A DNA stretch of 64,000 nt, taken from Apoda limacodes. Lineage: Eukaryota; Arthropoda; Insecta; Lepidoptera; Limacodidae. The position numbers and the translations under genes are program-made. Shown piece after piece: positions 20,931 through 33,364 of this stretch (the stretch's first letter is position 1; each line of letters begins with the position of its first letter). Where the stretch lies: contig OX291562.1 in assembly GCA_946406115.1 (NCBI GenBank), forward strand, positions 6,106,001 through 6,170,000. Direction: 5' to 3'. The notes below the pieces were generated by a model, which saw only the letters and a program-made list of their open reading frames with translations, had not been told where the DNA came from and did not search any database.

Positions 20931-23900
20931 TCAAATAGCACCAATCATGCCAGAAACACCATACTTAGACAATTCTGGCACATCTATATCGTCTAAATCA
21001 GCATTTATGGGCATGTATCCAGTATTGCCAGGTTTCATCGATATATAGTCGTCTGTGCCATTTGTCATATCAAGGATTGGATCTTTCAAAATTGGAATGT
21101 TCAAATTTTCAAATTCCGAATGGCTTATATTGGCCTCGTTAAGCAGTTTTAAAGATTCTTCTAGAACTAAATGGGCGCGACTGTGTTCGGGAGTATGTCC
21201 GGTAGTTGAAGGCGTGTTCCGATCGGTGTTGCCAGATTTTCGGTGATGTAAGGTGTTGGTATTAGAACCCATGTACGGCGGTGGCTGTGGTCGATTGTAA
21301 CTTCCTGCTAGATTGGTTGTTGATTTAGGGCTGTAAGGTCGGGCCAGGCTGTTACTAGGGCTGAAAGAGAATTCAAAAGTTGATATCAGCAAAAATGACA
21401 AGTACGAATCTGAGTCACGCACTAAGAGGTTTTGACAAATTTGACTTTGTAGCTGCAAAAATATTCTCCCATACAACGACATACGTCGATAATTGCAAAT
21501 GTAAGTTTGTAATCGCAATTTTAAGGGCTTTACTACAAATTGATATTTATAATATTTTTTTTGTGCTTAGGACCTTACTTCTTGCCAAATTACATTATTC
21601 TAGGTCAACAAGAATTACAGGTTTTATTTAATTTGTGAGTGTCAAATTATGCGGCTGTAATGGCCCAATGGCCATATTTTATTATTGCGGTGGCGTCATA
21701 GACATCGAGTTCTATAATCTGCCCTATGGAATAATAGGCTCGCGAAATTGGCCACACTTTAGAGAGAGACAAAATTAACCTGTGGTATCTTTTCTTATAG
21801 ACAATGTCACAATTTTGCTACCATTTTTTTTCACAGCTGCAGAGCTGGCTAGGAAATGCGATGTCCAGTTCTTTGTCTATCGGTGGCTTTCACTTAGAAG
21901 CCTAATTTTTTCACCAACTCCAAGGGATTGTAGACTATGAAATTTAATGTTAATTTAAACTGGATACCTCTACAGTTTCCTGGCAAAAAGGGCCTTGACA
22001 AACCGATAGATTGACATGCGGACAAAGAAGTGATCCTATAAGTATTCCTTTTTAATCTTTTAAGACACGGTACCCTAAAAATTAATCATCAATAAATCTA
22101 TAGGAAGATGAGAAATCATACCTTTCTGCTAAAGTTTTGTTGCTGGTGTTGTCAGCTATTTGAGTTTGATCAGTGTCTCCAGTACCATACCGACAAATTT
22201 CCACGTTACTCGATTTGTTTGCTCTAAAATATAAGATTATAGATGAATATAAGATACTTGAAAAACGATTCCTTAAGGTATGTTTTTTTAAAAACTTAAA
22301 TAGTGCCAGGATTTCGGAGTTTTTCGAGCACCATGGGAGTAGCACAGGTTTTCAAGGTTGCAAACTTGAGTATAAACCTATCAAAAAAATATAGTGACAT
22401 ACATGCGTGTTTGTGATGTTTTCCTTTTTTGTGTCGATATTGACAGGCGTATGTCTTATTCAAATGATTTATTGGTTAGGTGATGAATCTTTAAATATTA
22501 TCTGTTCAATTTATCAGTAGGTATTAGATAAATAAGAAAAAAAATCAATAATGACGCATAGTTACGTATTAAAAAGAAGATAAATTATAATAAAAAAATT
22601 AAAAAGAAGTATGAACACAAAATTGACAAAACTTGAATGTAAAGCTTTAACAATCTTGGTATTAGCTAAATCACACAATGTAACTTGGTTGGTTAGTAGT
22701 TTGGTTAATGATTAACACAATGAAAATCAAACCTTCTTCTATACTCAATGCACAGATGAAAAACGTTGTCTAAAAAGTTTTCAGATTCTGGATCACGTCT
22801 GCAATTTTTACAAATATAGTAAGCAAAAAAATATATACACGTTCAGGAACGCTTTATAAAAAAAATATAATAAAAAAAACGAGTTGCACTCCGGGAGTGC
22901 CGGCAGAAGTGAAAACCTTTACACACGATTGGCGCTTAACACTCAAATATGTCACAAGACATGTCTTTGACATTGTCAAGAAATAATAATGTTTGTTTAT
23001 TTACTTTTTTGACGTAGTATATTTGACATCGCAATCTGTCATAGAATTAAAATTCCATATCCAACCTCCCTGTACACTCATAATCGCGAATACTAAAAAT
23101 AAAAATTATAATAGGCGTGGCATTACGGTTTCCGTCTTACGAATTTCCACGATTAGGACACGTGACCTGACGCGAGTTTATCATTTTTTACCCATACCAA
23201 AAAAAGTGCACAACGCTGCTAAAGAAGTTTTCACTTCAAAAAAACCCGCAGCTTCACCGGTCTTTAATTCGAGAGGTGCCAAAATATATTTTTTCACTCA
23301 AGAAAACTGTTAACGGAGATAAAAAATGGCCCAACTCCCGCTTTTTTCACTAGGACACAAGTCTTCACTCCAATATTTCTCTATTGATTATTTAGATAAT
23401 ATAGGACATTTTTTTTTTCATAATCATGATGATATACCTACATAGACAAAACAAATTGCTCTATGGGAGTTTAGCATAGGTGAGGTCTTTGTGCCAAACT
23501 TTAAATCCTACAGAATGTATAATATTATCAAAGTAGGTACTTGGAGGGTATCCCATCCTGTAAACTATGGTATACCCAATCTAATATACATATATTTGTA
23601 AAAAGTCTGTTCGTTATTGCTTAACGTTGAAACAGAGCAACCACTTGAGCTGAAATTGGCACAGGGATAGTTAAAGACCTAGAAGAACATAGCTTTTTAT
23701 TATAGAAAATGTATAAGTTTAGCTATAACCAAATTCCAAGTGAACGAAGTAGGTACAGCTATAGCTTTAGCTTGCTATATTAAATTTTCGTATAATAATC
23801 AAGAAGTTGTAGAATTCCCACGTAAATAATTAAATTCATCGCGGGTGTAGCAACTCCTTTATCGGCACGCGATATACAATTTTCAGCTACAATTTTGCAT

Positions 23901-26900
23901 AATTGATGCTCGTGCATTTCTCGCGCGTTAGAGGTGGTAAGAGTACCAAACGCACGAAGACGCTTTGATACGATTCGCAGGTGCGGCGCTTATCATTGCT
24001 CTGTCGTGCGGTCGAGTTAATTTACCATCAAATTTTATCAGCAAATATGATATTAGTAAGAATAATAAAAAAAAAACATACACGGCAGCATAATGGAAGC
24101 ACAGTACAGCAGTAAGAGCAGCAACGGCCAGCAAGGCGAGTAGCAATGGTGCTACCAACGTTGCAACCAGCGCTTTGGTGTAACTGCGGTGCGGCAGTGA
24201 ATACAAGCTTGGCGCTGACCAGGCACTTGGAGAATGAACCGCTTTGCTGCTCCTTTCTGATGTGGCATTTGAAATTGCTGTTTGGTATTCGTAGAGCACT
24301 GATTTTCCGTTTTTGTAGATTGTGTTGTACTGAAATAGAGAATGTGATAGGTTAAATTGTATCATACGAAATGGTTTCCATCCAGACTTATCTTAAATTT
24401 TTTTAATAAAAGTTGAGATTTAAACATTTCTATACGATTCACCGTGAATAGCAAGTTTTATTACAACTAGCAAGACAATTTTTTTTATTTTATTTATATA
24501 ATAATTTAACAAAAACTACTAATTCTAACTTACTGACTAAGCATAACGTGACATACGTCACACATGTCACCTAATTAAGCGGTCAACGCGAGGAAGTGCA
24601 TTTCACAATGCCTACCCTACATGCTACATGTCTATAGTCTATAGTATGTATATAGTCGGTGGTGGCCGAGGGGTTTAAATTTCACTTCACGTCCCAAGTG
24701 GCGGAGGTTCGAACCCCGGGGTCGGCGTGTACCAATGAGTCTTTTCTTAATTTCTCAAGTACCTACACTGATTTATTTATTCACACTATACTAGCTTTTC
24801 GGTGAAGGTAAACATCGTGAGGAAACCTGCAAACGTCAAGAAAAAAAAAGTGAAGTCCACAATCCGCACTGGGCCCGCGTGTGGACTATGGCTCAAATCA
24901 CCCTCGCTTATGAGGGTAGGCCGTGCCCCAGCAATGGGGACGTATGAGGGCTGGCAAGCAATCGTTTTTAAGTCTAATACTAGTAACTGTTGCAGTACAA
25001 GTACAAATTGTAATCGATTGCTCGGCGATTGTGTACCGATATTTAGAAAACATTATACTGCATTTGCGGTAGGTTTAAGTTTTTCCTTGCTTTATAGGCC
25101 AAACATTAATCGTGTTCAAAATTTGAAACTTGTGGGTCTGCTAGAAGTACCTTCGAATTTTGATGATCGGTGAGTGACAGAAATATGAAATTTTGACTAG
25201 CAATACTTCTTAATTTACAGGTTCAAATTTAATGTAATTTGGGAATATACCTACTTATATTATGCCCACAATGAAGTTACAGGGGGGTCGAAAATGTCCT
25301 TAATGGCTTTGAGAAAAGGATAGTATTATTGAATAGAACACAACGCCTGCGATGGCATTAAATGCGTTTCATGTTCTCTATGCATGTCAATAGGACAAAA
25401 TAGGCAAGTTGGGTGGTAAGGTCAATATGTTGGCGATACCAATAATCGGCTTAAAAGATTGGGTGCCAGATATTGTCGTTTGTAGACGCTTACGAGGAAG
25501 TCAGTGCTGCCACCTCTCTGAGGCCAATCAGCGCTAAAAGCGCTTGAAAAAAGCGCTAGATTCTGCTTATATGCTTTAGAGCTAAATCCCGCTGCTTTGC
25601 ATGCACAAAAAATGCATAATAGCAAGAAGATTTTATTTATTTCAATACAAATTGGCATAATTTTAAATCTAAATTAATCTTAATATTAAAAAGTATGGCT
25701 AATCGCTTTCGGTGTCAGAAGGATCAGGTTAAGTTGACTGAATTCCTGAAGGTCCAGGTAGCATATCGTAAACCAACAACCAGAAATAATTTATTTTAAT
25801 TGGGGAATACCCTAAACAAATGGAACGGAAGCACAAATAATTACGGTGTTGATGCGTTATTTCTACTTTTTGGCAAGATTGCGACGTGATTACAACTAAG
25901 TTTGGTCTGCCATTAAAATGCGCTATGTTTTCCGCTAGGCGTTAATATTAAAATTTCGTCACTATGTGTCCCAAAAAAGCGCTAGATCTAACTCCGAAAG
26001 CGCTAAGGTGGCAGCACTGGCCTGAGTACAGCTGATTACTTATAGCTTATCAATTATTTCGGGGAATCCCTGACTATGCTTTTCGCTTTCAACCATAGAC
26101 AAGTAGGGTTGCCATATGTGTTCAAATCAGAATCTAGCAACTAAATTTGGCATTGAAAGCAAAAAAGTAAATAAATGAATGACGTAATCGCCATTTCAAC
26201 CCCTCCTGTCCCCATTTCATCTACACCAGCAAAGCAAAGAGAGACCACCACCCCCTTTGGTTCTTATGTCACACTTGAAGGGGCCGCCTGTCTGCCAAAT
26301 AAATAATGTTGTTTTAATTGTCAGCCTGCAAAATTTAACAATGACTTGTCACACCTGACGATCGAGACAAGTGTGCATTTTGGCGGTAGCAATTGAAGAA
26401 ACCTTAACAGGGTCTTATTATTTAAGAATTTATTAAAAATATCTTCTTTATTTTGTCGGATGCTTTTGGCGACAAAGCACAAGTGCAGTACCTGATCGCA
26501 ACTGTTGACGCTAGCTGATCGCATTTGTTTGAGCAGAACTTAAGACAAATGATATCGAACGTCGAAAAGCCACGGCTTCTGTTCTGTTCGCCAAACTAGA
26601 TTTCATTATCAATAGCTTAACAATCGAACTTAAATAGTCTCTGACCTGGATCCTCGACACCCATAGTGTTGTCGCTTAGACTAAGCACACATGCTTATTG
26701 CTTAACCCTCGACAAAAGTGCATGCAGCGATAGTGATAATAGAAACGCCTTCAGCCGACCAAACAATAAAAAATATTTTTTTTGTAACCATACCAAATAA
26801 TGTGCACCTAGTTTATTTAGCCGGGTAAATACTTTTCTAACACCGTATCAGCCCAAATGTACACTTAGCTAGCAGGGCAGTTACCGGCCAGTGTATTTAA

Positions 26901-29900
26901 AAAATTAAGAAGAAAACTAAATACCAGCTCAAAACTGCACCAATCCAGAGTTAGATGTGCGTCTCTGAACAGACGTTCAACAGTTGTCCGCTTATATTCT
27001 CGTGGGCAACTTGGAAGCTTGGACAATGGGCGCACTTCCTCACGTAGTCTTTTTAGTTCAGATGAAAAAGGCAACGTGCTGCCGAGGCGCACCACTAATC
27101 TGGCAAAGAAAAATATAAATATTTTATACTCAAATTTGCATACTACTGGATATCGTTAACTTTACTACTAAATTGGTGGCATTTTAAAGAGCTTAAAAGC
27201 TGGAAATTTATTGAACGAACTGCTTTAAACACGGAAAAATAATTTAAACACCTTTGATAGCCACTTATCCTGGTCTCACCATAGCAACGACATAAGTCAA
27301 AAGGTACATTTCAGTTTTCATTCCCTCAAACGCTTATATAATTTTCTTTCTTTTGACACCAAAGTTACTCTAGCCCAATCCTTATTGCTCCCTATTCTAG
27401 ACTACGCTTCACGTTACTTGTTGTTACCTTAATGCATTGAGACGAGTTAGAACGTCTACAGAACATATGTATTCGATTTATCTTTGGCCTTCGTGATCAC
27501 GTTTCCGGTTTGAGATCCAAACTAATATGGCTTTCTATCCAATTTCGGTGTAAAAGGCACATTCTTCGCTATTTCTATATCATCCTTAACACTTCCTCCT
27601 TCCCTTTGTATCTTTGAGATCGCTTAATTTATCAATTTCCTAGAAACCGACCTCTAAGATCTCATACTACTTCACTTACTGAAATACCAGCACATAATAC
27701 TAAGTTTTATGGTGACTCTTTTCTTGTACTTAATATTTTCAAAATGAGATTAAGAGATAATTATTTATCTCTATGAATTGGATATATATACTTTTTATTT
27801 ATGTTATATTATTAGTTAATGTATGTGTGTACTTACAATAATAATATTATTTATTTATTTTGTCTTTCTTTTCTTTGTTTACACTATTAATTGTTTATAA
27901 TTTATTAATAAAGTTGTACTAACACTGCTTGCCTCCCACTTTTCTATGTATATTATCTCTTACACACTTAGGTTTGTTGTAGGAAATCTCTTTTAAGGGA
28001 TAAGCTCGTCATTATAGTTATAAATTCTCTTTTGCTTGTGTGCTAATATGTGTTGTATTGTACAGTAAAGAATTATTGAATTGTTAAACACATAATACAT
28101 GGATTTTGTTTCATTGTTTTATATACACTAGGTATGTGCACGGAAGCTAAAAGTTCCCTGCATAACAGAATAGCACTGACAACAGGAAAGCAAATACATT
28201 TTTCTCTAGAAGAGAAGAATACAGCACGAGAGTCTACGTCAGTCAGAATAAGTTTTTGAACACAGCCCAGAGAAGTCATTAAATAAACTATGCAAACTAT
28301 GTATATAATATACCCTTCTCCATCGCCCGGTCTCAATGGTAGTCGCGCCCCCAGGTCAATAGCTGATGCTAAAAATGTCGTATACAGATCTTCGTGGCTT
28401 TCTGCCCATAATTTCGTCTTGAAAATTTCTTTTAGGCGAGTCATCCTGAAAATTTATATATAATTTTCTTAATATAATTGATTTATAAACCCATTTTTCT
28501 TTGTTTTTTTATACTACTACTAAGGTGGGAAACGGTCCATCTGATGGTAAGCGGTCACCATAGCCTATGGACGCTTGCAACACCAGGGGTATCACTCGTT
28601 TTTCAGAAATCTAATAATATCTTTCTTAAAGAAACTCATACTGTAGTCCTTAGAAAAAACCTTGGCAGGGAGCTCATTCCACAACCCAAGCGTTCGCGGG
28701 AGGAAGTTTCTCTGAAACGGCACTGTACGAGACCATTTCGGTTCTAAAGTGTGTGAATGAATTCCCTGCCGATGGCGAGCGGTGCAATGGTAGAAAGTAG
28801 CCATGGGCATCATTTCAAACAATTCCTCAGGACACATCCCATTGTACAAGCGGTAGAACACACACAGGGAGGCAGGGAACTCATTCCACAACCCGAGCGT
28901 GTCACCGCAATGAAACCTGTATAGGAACGCATAGACACGAGTGTGGCCGGTGTGATCTACGCGCTCCCACACTAATCACAGGTCCCTGTCTTTAAGGGTG
29001 TGAAGGCGGCGACAGCAGATATCCTCCCGAACGAACATACATACACCGGCACGACTCACAAAATTGTGCTCGAGTTTGTAGCCGGGATAATGTGGGTATG
29101 ATGTTTCGGCTGGGCAGGATATCTGCGTCTCCATTCCAAAAGAATGGTCGGCTGCGCAGTCTCGATATGGTGGTGGACTGCGTTAAGATTTACCCCTGAT
29201 ATTGCCACATTATATGTGGATGGAGTAGCCGCTGTAAAAACCCTTTTTCTATTATTTTTCCTGGCCAGTTTTCAAAAGTTACTTAGACTTAATATATGAG
29301 GATTCACTGAAGATACAGCTTAGAGGACAAAAAGGTGCGGTACTTCAAATGTTAAAACTTAGCACAGATAATACGGTTGCTGGCACGACGGGGGGAAGGG
29401 CTCCTTATCCCTCTCTGTTGTAGTCCACCCCTTCAGAGACTTTACACAGGTTGGCGGTTCAGCCTACCAGGGGGGAGATTAAGATTATCCCTGGGTTCGA
29501 GAACCCGTTCAACCTGCTTGTTCTTCAGCTTCAACTTTAAACGGTTATTAAGATCAGATGTTTGGAAACAAGTAATTATTTTTACCTTTTTAGTGCATCT
29601 TTTTGAAGCCGGTCGTTTTTTTTTTTGTTAAAAAGTTTTTAAAAACCTAATTTGAATAATTTATCATGTATGGCACAGTATAGGTAATAAGCACTACAGT
29701 CATTGGTTAGGCTAATAACGAACCTGTGCTCGTCTAGTAAATCCTCGACGTTCAAATTGTCAATTTTCAGTTCTACCTCATGTTGCGCTATCTTTTCTTT
29801 AGGATGGATTTTCAATGTCAGAAGCAGTCTTCGTGTCTCATAGTCTTGGCGGTTCAGACCTATTACCTCCAACTAAAAATAGAAATAGGGTCATGCATTA

Positions 29901-31082
29901 TTAGAATGTATAGTACAAAACTTAAATTTTTTTTTAAATAGGTATACTGAATTTTAAAGTTTGAAAATAAACAAAAAGAAAAAAGTTATTGAACCGCTAG
30001 GATTAGAACCGATGATCTATGCAGTATGATGATGCATATACCTTTGAAGATTAATTAAACGTGGTCTAACTAATAGACCACAGCTTTGACTAACTTCAAA
30101 ATTAAATAAAATCATACACTGTACCATGGTATAAATAAGATACTGTGCCCTTTACTAAAAGAAATAAGTCATTGTTTATGGTTTGATATATAACTTAGGA
30201 ACGAGAAATACTAAGTACTATTTCAAGTTATAATAAGCTGTTATCGGTGTCATAAACAGTTTCGCATAAAATAATGTATTTTATGTCATAAGAAGTTTCA
30301 ATTGTATTGTTATCAAGGAGCATAATAATACAAAATTATTGTTACTTACTGTAATTGGAGTTAGAGAGTTAGGTGGGGGTGTGCCAAAAATAAACCCCGA
30401 GTGGTGTCTTCCGCTATAAATGTAGCGCAGCCAGGAAGGCAGTTCGGGCTTGCCCATAAGTGAGGCGTGAAATCGATACTGCTGATCGAATTCTGAAAGG
30501 AAATATAAATAGGAAAATAAATGTAACTGCGGGATATCAGTCAAATGGGTTGCAGAGCATACCTTTATGAGCGGTCATAAGTGTTTGGATTTATGAGCAT
30601 TTGGCTGTTCTTGCAGTTTGTTGATTCCAACTTTTTCCAATGCTGATGTTAAAAGTGAATATTGATTATGGCAAACCAAGCGAAAACGTAGAATTAATTT
30701 CTATAAATGAGAGCATTGAGAAGGATAAGTGTTGTGGCTGGATAGAGTGTAGTTGTAGAGCTAGTTTAACAAGTAAAACTTTAGGTTTTCAACGGTCATT
30801 TGGTTATATCCGTCAAAAGTGCGATATTGTATACTTGTATTATTGTAAATCATAACTCTGAACTTTTGACGGATATCATTAACCGACCGATGAAGAACTA
30901 AAGTCACTGAATATATCACCCTTGGATATATCACATTTCGTCTACTAACCTTGGTATGTCCAGTTAAACAGGTTGGGACTTATAGGTATTGCAAACATTT
31001 CCGTTTCCATTGCATCATAGACTTGGTTGGTTGCAGCAGTGGTGGCCAGTATGGAAACAATCAACACGCATTGTCGTATCAT
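20931..31082 (-). CDS. SGCE: Alpha/epsilon-type sarcoglycan
   Basis: Coding exons (- strand order): 31082-30950, 30492-30350, 29872-29724, 28445-28314, 27099-26925, 24329-24082, 22223-22122, 21360-20931; phases all agree, giving 503 aa. It is a type I membrane protein of the dystrophin-glycoprotein complex at the muscle or nerve cell surface. A signal peptide (residues 1-19) precedes a cadherin-like extracellular region with the family hallmark LPSWLRYIYSGRHHSGFIFG (exon 2) and later LDWCSFEL (exon 5). Candidate N-glycosylation sites are NWT near residue 40 and NAT at 265. One membrane span covers about 296-323 (VAPLLLALLAVAALTAVLCF). The roughly 180-residue cytoplasmic tail is longer than in vertebrate epsilon-sarcoglycan and holds RPQPPPYMG (PPPY at 387-390). 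Naming it alpha versus epsilon is not decided, as insects usually have one such gene. Confidence 0.87.
21790..21895 (+). repeat. Interspersed repeat end, copy 2
   Basis: Diverged copy of the 20815 repeat, with TTTCACAGCTGCAGAGCTGG, AATGCGATGTCCAGTTCTTT and GTCTATCGGTGG. In the last sarcoglycan intron, noncoding. Confidence 0.45.
22860..23350. repeat. Probable interspersed repeat in sarcoglycan intron
   Basis: Contains GTTGCACTCCGGGAGTGCCG with GCAGAAGTGAAAACC at the left, and GTGCACAACGCTGCTAAAGA with AGTTTTCACTTC further right. The short shared AGTGAAAAC/GTTTTCACT blocks face each other. The 106-aa + strand frame here has no recognisable domain. Family unknown. Confidence 0.35.
23585..23780 (+). 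repeat. Interspersed repeat (GAGCTGAAATTGGCACAGGG type)
   Basis: Contains AGTCTGTTCGTTATTGCTTA, GAGCTGAAATTGGCACAGGG and AGCTATAGCTTTAGCTTGC. Its right end resembles the copy at 56190-56400 (ACAGCTATAGCTTGCTATAG). A common lepidopteran noncoding repeat type, here in the sixth sarcoglycan intron (24081-22224). Confidence 0.45.
24655..24965 (+). repeat. tRNA-derived SINE
   Basis: The RNA polymerase III A-box (TGGCCGAGGGGT, 24663-24674) and B-box (GGTTCGAACCCC, 24706-24717) are clear. A body follows with GGTGAAGGTAAACATCGTGA, CCGCACTGGGCCCGCGTG and TATGAGGGTAGGCCGTGCC. This is the most complete of three SINE copies in the window (others at 12220 and 49425, both reversed). It sits in the sarcoglycan intron 26924-24330. 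Confidence 0.8.
25502..26019. mobile_element. hAT-like non-autonomous element
   Basis: Ends are inverted repeats: CAGTGCTGCCACC at 25502 and its inverse GGTGGCAGCACTG ending at 26019. Subterminal AGCGCTT motifs occur several times on both sides, as is usual for hAT ends. The start CAGTGCTGCC is a frequent hAT terminus. An exact 8-bp target duplication could not be seen, and there is no transposase frame. Confidence 0.6.
27250..28075 (+). pseudogene. LINE reverse-transcriptase C-terminus with 3' tail
   Basis: On the + strand broken frames read HFSFHSLKRLYNF, VTLAQSLLLPILDYASRY and, after frameshifts, the remnant of a reverse-transcriptase thumb region. An AT-rich 3' UTR follows, ending in a tail with GGAAATCTCTTTTAAGGGAT, like the tails at 2537 and 15608. 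Many stops. It lies antisense in the sarcoglycan intron between exons 28445-28314 and 27099-26925. Confidence 0.65.
28525..28975 (-). repeat. LINE ORF2 C-terminus and 3' UTR, antisense, with partial duplication
   Basis: On the - strand a 126-aa frame includes [37 protein letters not shown] and [17 protein letters not shown], the C-terminal end of a Jockey/CR1-type LINE ORF2. The 3' UTR follows towards lower coordinates. A second piece of the GLWNEFPAS segment lies at 28870-28970. It is in the sarcoglycan intron upstream of exon 28445-28314, so it could be spliced out. Confidence 0.7.
28980..29640. other. GC-richer repeat-like intron DNA, family unknown
   Basis: Higher GC than its surroundings, with short broken frames on both strands. 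The right end holds TTTTTGAAGCCGGTCG plus a T-run, similar to the CGACTTCAA ends of other interspersed repeats here (9841). Probably transposon remnant; no domain recognised. Confidence 0.35.
30793..30893. mobile_element. Small foldback element
   Basis: GGTCATTTGGTTATATCCGT with CAAAAGTGC on the left faces GAACTTTTGACGGATATCAT with TAACCGACC on the right. These are imperfect inverted repeats of about 30 bp around a 40-bp centre. Consistent with a MITE remnant in the first coding intron of the sarcoglycan gene. Confidence 0.5.
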
Positions 31083-31787
31083 TTTCGTATCTAAAAAAAA
31101 CAAACTACAAACTGGATTCCAAAGCATATGTCATACAATTAACTTAGCTAAATTCGTTTATATTAAAAATATTTAATGGTCAGTAGTAGGGCATATAATA
31201 TCGGGAGTTTTTCAATTCCGATACTAATTTCCGATATTGGATTTCAATATCAGAATTCCGATATTAATATAATTTAATAAAGTTTAATTGTCTACGAATA
31301 GATTGATATTTCAAAGCATTCTCTTTTAATATATTTCAAAATCAATGTAAAAACAAACAGACATCCTTAAGCCTCTAGCCTAGTGTGTCGCAGGCGAGAA
31401 AGATCATAGAAATGTTATTATCCGACCGAATAGGTAAGTTACACTTTAGGTACTTGGTAAAGTTATACATCAAAGATAACTGTTTGCTGGGTCGAAAATT
31501 AGCGTTTCAATAATCGCTATCAATTTTATACACTCATGGCTAAAGCTCATGATGATTAAGAAATCAAAGCATTTATATGAAAGATATAAGCATAAATTAA
31601 CTAAGCGATATAATATTAGTTTACGACTTATATGTTTAATAACATATACTATGAAATTTCTCATTATTCCATTCTACAAATCAATAAAAAAACTCAAAAT
31701 TTTTCGTAAAATAATCAAGAATGGAATTACGAACGAGATAATACATACATATCATCATGCTTAGAGGATATCCTAAAAAACTTTTAC

Positions 31788-31968
31788 CTGCTACGATCCT
31801 GGCACGCTTGTTTTGCTACATCCACAGGCATCAACGGTAGGTCTTAAACTCGACTTACAAGAGAATAAAATGACGGGAACATAAGTATAAAAAACAACTC
31901 TAAAGAATTAATGAATTAAAAAGTTTTAGCTGAAATTAAAACTTGTAATTGCTGACTTGGCGCGTAGT
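31788..31968 (-). other. Predicted noncoding 5' exon of the sarcoglycan gene
   Basis: A strong acceptor (TTGTTTTTTTTAG at 31091-31103 on the - strand) lies 8 nt before the sarcoglycan ATG, implying a 5' UTR intron. The nearest upstream donors are CAG/GTAAAA (exon end 31788) and CTT/GTAAGT (exon end 31859). The 5' limit is inferred from the TATA box at 31993-32000. Confidence 0.45.
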
Positions 31969-31992
31969 TCATATCTGGAACTACAGATAGCG

Positions 31993-32000
31993 CTTTTATA
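31993..32000 (-). promoter_or_regulatory. TATA box of the sarcoglycan promoter (predicted)
   Basis: TATAAAAG on the - strand, about 30 bp before the inferred transcription start and about 900 bp before the coding start through a 5' UTR intron. No clear initiator consensus was seen. Confidence 0.4.
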
Positions 32001-32660
32001 CACACTTAGTAACCAACTTAATAGATAAACGTACGAAGAGCGCGCGCGGTGCGCACAGGACAGGTTTCATATGTGATTATCGCCTGTGGGTTTTATGAAC
32101 GCCCGTTTCGCCTTTAATGTAAAATTTACCACGGAACAGTCTTTGGGAATAATTCACACCTGCTTTGTCTGCATGTAATGACACTGCATACAAGTAAGTG
32201 TGATGAAAAACAACTTGTAGGGACACATTGGAATAGCTTATAAGTATACAGGTTTCACGTGTAGTAGTACATTATTGTATACATTGCAAATAATTGCAAT
32301 CGCTCGCCGGGAAACTTGGCAGCCGTTCCCTTTCACTACGCGAGCACGGTGAAGTACTTTTATATCACTAATGTACCTATGTAAAAACTGAAATATATAC
32401 CAGGGTGTAAAAATATACAACAGTGCTAACATAAATTGTGATTTCATTTACTTAGTCCTTTGAATAATAAGCAAATATTTACAACAAACTTAACCTTTTT
32501 TTTAATAAAAAGCGTGCGTTTCTCTTAATAGTGTTTTCTTTAAAATACTTAGGCATTTTATTTAAAAGGTAACTTTAAATACTGCTCATTGTTAAAAACA
32601 TTCAGGCATTTCGTTTAAAAGTTAAATTAAAATCCTACGATTATGTAATAATAATAACTT

Positions 32661-32764
32661 CTGCCACGTGCAGCATAGCATCGTGACAGCCCCGTGCGGC
32701 ATTGCATAGTGCCAACCACGTGCGGCATAGCATTGTGCCAACCACGTGCGGCATAGCATTGTGC
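32661..32764. repeat. 26-bp minisatellite with CACGTG E-boxes, 4 units
   Basis: Four tandem units of the type CCAACCACGTGCGGCATAGC plus ATTGTG; the last two are identical. CACGTG occurs in three units (32665-32670, 32717-32722, 32743-32748); unit 2 has CCCGTG. It lies about 660-770 bp upstream of the inferred sarcoglycan TATA box. Confidence 0.8.
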
Positions 32765-33364
32765 CGGTTTACTAAAGCCTTACCCTTGAAAAGTGTTTTC
32801 TTTACTTGCCTCTGAACCCGCTCTACCTGAATCTCTATCTCCTGAGCACCTAGCCGGTGAATCGATGAATACTCTGTCCTGTTATACTACTTCTACGTGT
32901 CTTCAAATATCTCTATACCAAATTTTTTTAGAATTTTTCAATCGAGCATTTCTCGCAAATTGCGGCTGGCCTTAGTAACCCGGACCGCGGGAGCGGAGCG
33001 CCGAGCGCGAGCCTTGTGTTAGATATAACTATTACTTATTCTGTGGCATTCGCGAAATGCACTTGCTAGGCTGGCCTAGCCTGGGATAAAAACTGCCAGT
33101 AGGAAATGAGTGTCGTGCATGTTCCGGTTTGTTGGAAAAATTTACTTTAAACCTCTTAGTTTGTCGCTCCTACCGCCCACCGCCCCCCCCCCCCCCCTTC
33201 CCCCCATAGATCCGCGCCTGATTTCTCTATACTCAGTTTAAAAAATCGTCATAAATATTTTTTTTAAATTAAACCTTAGCTTAGATACGTTTATTCGATC
33301 GATAATTGCTAGCGAGAGTAGTTGACTTTTATAAAAAATATTGGTTATACAGTACCGAGGTACA

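Noticed and set aside
22993..23313. 106-aa + strand frame in the sarcoglycan intron
   Set aside because: No recognisable domain; sequence resembles interspersed repeat.
30000..30060. tRNA-like B-box (GGTTCTAATCC on the - strand)
   Set aside because: No A-box at the right distance and no clover-leaf; left out as a gene.
32661..32764. CRISPR-like regular repeats
   Set aside because: Units are directly adjacent with no spacers, and the genome is animal; a minisatellite.
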